NCBI GenBank assembly: GCA_019636335.1
Contig: JAHBXR010000010.1
Span: forward strand, 150,224-214,223
Direction of reading: 5' to 3'
Source: Pirellulales bacterium
Lineage (GTDB): Bacteria; Planctomycetota; Planctomycetia; Pirellulales; JAEUIK01
Length of the DNA: 64,000 nucleotides
Shown here: positions 61,842-64,000 of the stretch, piece after piece
Position numbering within the stretch: position 1 is the first letter of the stretch
Layout: every line of letters starts with the position of its first letter
Notes under the pieces: generated by a model
The model's database searches: none
What the model was told of the DNA's origin: nothing
Seen by the model: only the letters and a program-made list of their open reading frames with translations
Program-made: the position numbers and the translations under genes

Positions 61842-63934
61842 TCGCGCCGCGACTTTATTTCGATCGATTCGCCCTCGCCTGTGTGCTCGTGGCGCTTGCG
61901 GCCGGCAGCACTTGTGCCAGCGATGATCTCGTCTACGTCAAGAAAGATTCCAAGGCGGAAACGCGCGCCGCCTCGCTCGAAGCCAGCGGTTACCCGCAAT
62001 GGCCCGAGTTGTGGCAGATCATCGGCCCCTTCGATCTCCCCGCCGATCAAGGGCTGGCCGCGGTCTACCCTCCCGAGACCGAACCTTTGAACCTCAAGGC
62101 CCGCTATCCCGGCAAGGGGCAAGAGGTCGCCTGGAAGCCGATCCGCTTGTCCGATGGGCGCGTCAATTCGCTCAAGCGTTTCAAGGAGAACGACGCGGCC
62201 ATTGTCTATCTCTACCGCCGCATCGACGTGCCCCGCGCGATCGACGTCCGCGTCTCGCTTGGCAGCGACGACGGTCTCGCCCTCTGGCTCAACGGAGAAC
62301 AGCTCCTCTTTCGCGACGTGAAGCGCGAAGCCGCCCCCGGTCAGGATCTCGTCACGCTCAAGCTGAACGAAGGCCGCAACGATCTGCTCGTCAAAGTCTC
62401 GAACCAGGCGGACAACTGGTCCCTCTACTTCGAGCCGTTGCTGCCGCCGCTGTTGCTCAACCAGCTCACGCGCCGCCTGATCGACGATTTCCCCAACATG
62501 CCCGAGGGGGCCTATTATCGCAACTATCCCATTCCCTTGCCGGAAGGGGAAATGATCGAAGTCGCCGGGCTCGCCTTCCGCCCCGACGGCGCGCTCTACG
62601 TCGCCACGCGCCGCGGCGACGTATGGCTGGTCGAGAACCCCACGGCCGCCGATCCCGCCGAAGTCCGCTGGCGCCCCTACATCCGCGGCCTGCACGAGGT
62701 GCTGGGCCTGCTGGCCGACGGCGACGATCTGCTCCTCGTCCAGCGCCCCGAGATCACGCGCGTCCGCGATACCGATCGCGACGGCGAGGCCGACGAGTTC
62801 CTCACCGTCTGCGACGACTTCGGTCTCTCGGGGCACTATCACGAGTACATCTACGGACCCGTGCGCGAAGAGAAGACGGGCAATCTCTTCATCACGCTGA
62901 ACGCCGACCTGGGACATGGCGATCAATCCCCCACCGCCTACCGCGGTGCCGTCGTCAAGGTCGGTCCCAATGGCCGCGCGATCCCCTGGGCCACCGGACT
63001 CCGCAGCCCCAACGGCGTCAACTTCAGCCCCGACGGACGACTCTTCTATACCGACAACCAGGGCGAATGGATTCCCGTCTGCAAACTGACCGAAGTGCGA
63101 CAGGGGGAGTTCTATGGGCATCGCCCCAGCACCATCTGGCTGCCCAGGAATGGCAAGGTCGGCCTCGCCAATGCCACCGCCAACCAACCGTCCGACGCGC
63201 CCGCCGACGCCAAGGACGAGAATGGCGACCCCGCCTATCCCGATCCCCCCGTCGTCGCGCCAGCGATCTGGTTCCCCTACGTCATGGTCCGCTCCGCCTC
63301 GGAGCCGGTCTGGGACACGACCGATGGCCGCTTCGGCCCCTTCGCCGGACAGTGCCTGGTGGGTGAGCTCACCAACGCGCTGGTCCTGCGTGTGGCGATG
63401 GAAGAAGTGGAAGGCCGCATGCAGGGGGCCTGCTTCCCCATGCTGCGCGGTTTCAGCTCCGGCGTGAATCGACTCGAGTTTGCCCCCGACGGCACGCTCG
63501 TCGTCGGAGGCACCAACCGCGGCTGGGGCAGCACCGGCGGCCGCGACCAATCGCTCGAGTTCGTCAAGTTCACCGGCAACACGCCCTTCGAGATCCATTC
63601 GATCCACATCGAGCCAACCGGCTTCGACCTGGCGTTCACTCTGCCGGTCGAAGCGCCGTCGGCGCTCGAGGCCAAGCGTTACCTGGTCGAGTCGTACAGG
63701 TATCACTACTGGTCGACGTACGGCTCCCCCGAGATCGACCGACGCCAGCACGAAGTGACGGAACTGAAACTTTCGGAAGACGGCCGCACCGTGCATCTCA
63801 AGGCCAGCGGCATCGAAGCGGGGCGCGTCTACCACTTCCGCCTCAGCGGAGTAAACGCCGCCAATGGCCTGCCGCTTCTGCACCAGGACGCCTACTACAC
63901 GGCCAACGCCCTGCCCAGCGACCCTGTCGAGTAA
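61838..63934 (+). CDS. exported beta-propeller protein with N-terminal jelly roll
   Basis: The 698-residue protein has a signal peptide (FALACVLVALAAGSTCAS), a galactose-binding-like jelly roll (about 60-200: SLGSDDGLALWLNGEQLL; LLVKVSNQADNWSLYFEP) and then a six-bladed propeller of the glucose/sorbosone dehydrogenase type (FRPDGALYVATRRGDVW; TGLRSPNGVNFSPDGRLFYTDNQGEW). It starts by ATGA overlap with the cytochrome gene, suggesting that the two work together, perhaps propeller oxidation with electrons passed to the haems; this is inference. Confidence 0.83.
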   Translation: MIAPRLYFDRFALACVLVALAAGSTCASDDLVYVKKDSKAETRAASLEASGYPQWPELWQIIGPFDLPADQGLAAVYPPETEPLNLKARYPGKGQEVAWKPIRLSDGRVNSLKRFKENDAAIVYLYRRIDVPRAIDVRVSLGSDDGLALWLNGEQLLFRDVKREAAPGQDLVTLKLNEGRNDLLVKVSNQADNWSLYFEPLLPPLLLNQLTRRLIDDFPNMPEGAYYRNYPIPLPEGEMIEVAGLAFRPDGALYVATRRGDVWLVENPTAADPAEVRWRPYIRGLHEVLGLLADGDDLLLVQRPEITRVRDTDRDGEADEFLTVCDDFGLSGHYHEYIYGPVREEKTGNLFITLNADLGHGDQSPTAYRGAVVKVGPNGRAIPWATGLRSPNGVNFSPDGRLFYTDNQGEWIPVCKLTEVRQGEFYGHRPSTIWLPRNGKVGLANATANQPSDAPADAKDENGDPAYPDPPVVAPAIWFPYVMVRSASEPVWDTTDGRFGPFAGQCLVGELTNALVLRVAMEEVEGRMQGACFPMLRGFSSGVNRLEFAPDGTLVVGGTNRGWGSTGGRDQSLEFVKFTGNTPFEIHSIHIEPTGFDLAFTLPVEAPSALEAKRYLVESYRYHYWSTYGSPEIDRRQHEVTELKLSEDGRTVHLKASGIEAGRVYHFRLSGVNAANGLPLLHQDAYYTANALPSDPVE

Positions 63935-64000
63935 GCCGACCCAACAAGCTCACACGGAAACGCGGAGTGAGGAGGAGACGCGGAGAGGGCGAATAGTCAC

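Noticed and set aside
61769..63883. 704-codon open frame antisense to the propeller gene
   Set aside because: Shadow of a coding gene in GC-rich DNA; composition is repetitive Gly/Val/Asp without any recognisable motif.

Overview
This window is a high-GC bacterial chromosome segment that looks like a member of the Planctomycetes, most likely the Pirellulales. The evidence is the gene families rather than any rRNA (none is present): a TIGR03790-type exported protein, a giant PA14/multihaem cytochrome coupled to a beta-propeller protein, a DUF5117-type zinc metalloprotease, SHD1-domain and DUF1570-like proteins, a short pilin-like protein typical of the phylum, and archaeal-type tetrahydromethanopterin (H4MPT) biosynthesis genes. 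Shine-Dalgarno sequences are patchy, and many genes carry a TAGAAT or TATGAT -10 box.

Layout. 0-9 kb: housekeeping and membrane genes (APH/AAA kinase, MgtC-like protein, site-2 protease, gamma carbonic anhydrase, PSP1 protein, bioB, rhodanese), with a 150-bp array of five hairpins at 3.82-3.97 kb. 9-18 kb: pilin-like protein with a strong terminator, selA, a haem-motif histidine kinase, a methyltransferase, and the isoprenoid set xseB-ispA-dxs. 18-27 kb: exported and hydrolytic proteins, tadA, and a glycosyltransferase coupled to a lipoprotein peptidase. 27.4-33.4 kb: a five-gene minus-strand operon (SDR, dihydropteroate-synthase-like protein, pabB, pabA, DUF447/beta-RFAP synthase) that should make p-aminobenzoate and the early H4MPT intermediates. 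33.7-38.1 kb: an acyltransferase gene followed by an accessory insertion (unknown ORF, hipBA with palindromic operators, a degraded copy of the acyltransferase 3' end, and a HEPN-like gene pair). 38.3-43 kb: ATP-grasp ligase plus zinc peptidase pair, a decayed glnT glutamine synthetase, a class II glutamine amidotransferase and an SRPBCC protein. 43-52.6 kb: thioesterase, thioredoxin, glgX, cytochrome, purM, DsbD-like protein, APH-like kinase. 53-64 kb: large zinc metalloprotease, XRE regulator plus membrane protein, ParDE toxin-antitoxin pair, PII protein, degenerate receiver protein, and the PA14/pentahaem cytochrome with its propeller partner.

The most notable items are: the H4MPT operon, headed by an SDR that has lost three of its four catalytic residues; the hipBA-bearing insertion flanked by a duplicated, decaying gene end; the hairpin array with terminal inverted repeats; a pair of 3'-flank hairpins whose stems differ in a compensatory way; the recurrent 7-bp tandem repeats; and the glnT relic. 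No CRISPR array, tRNA, rRNA, phage or transposase gene was seen. Functions are inferred from sequence features and family knowledge; no database search was run.
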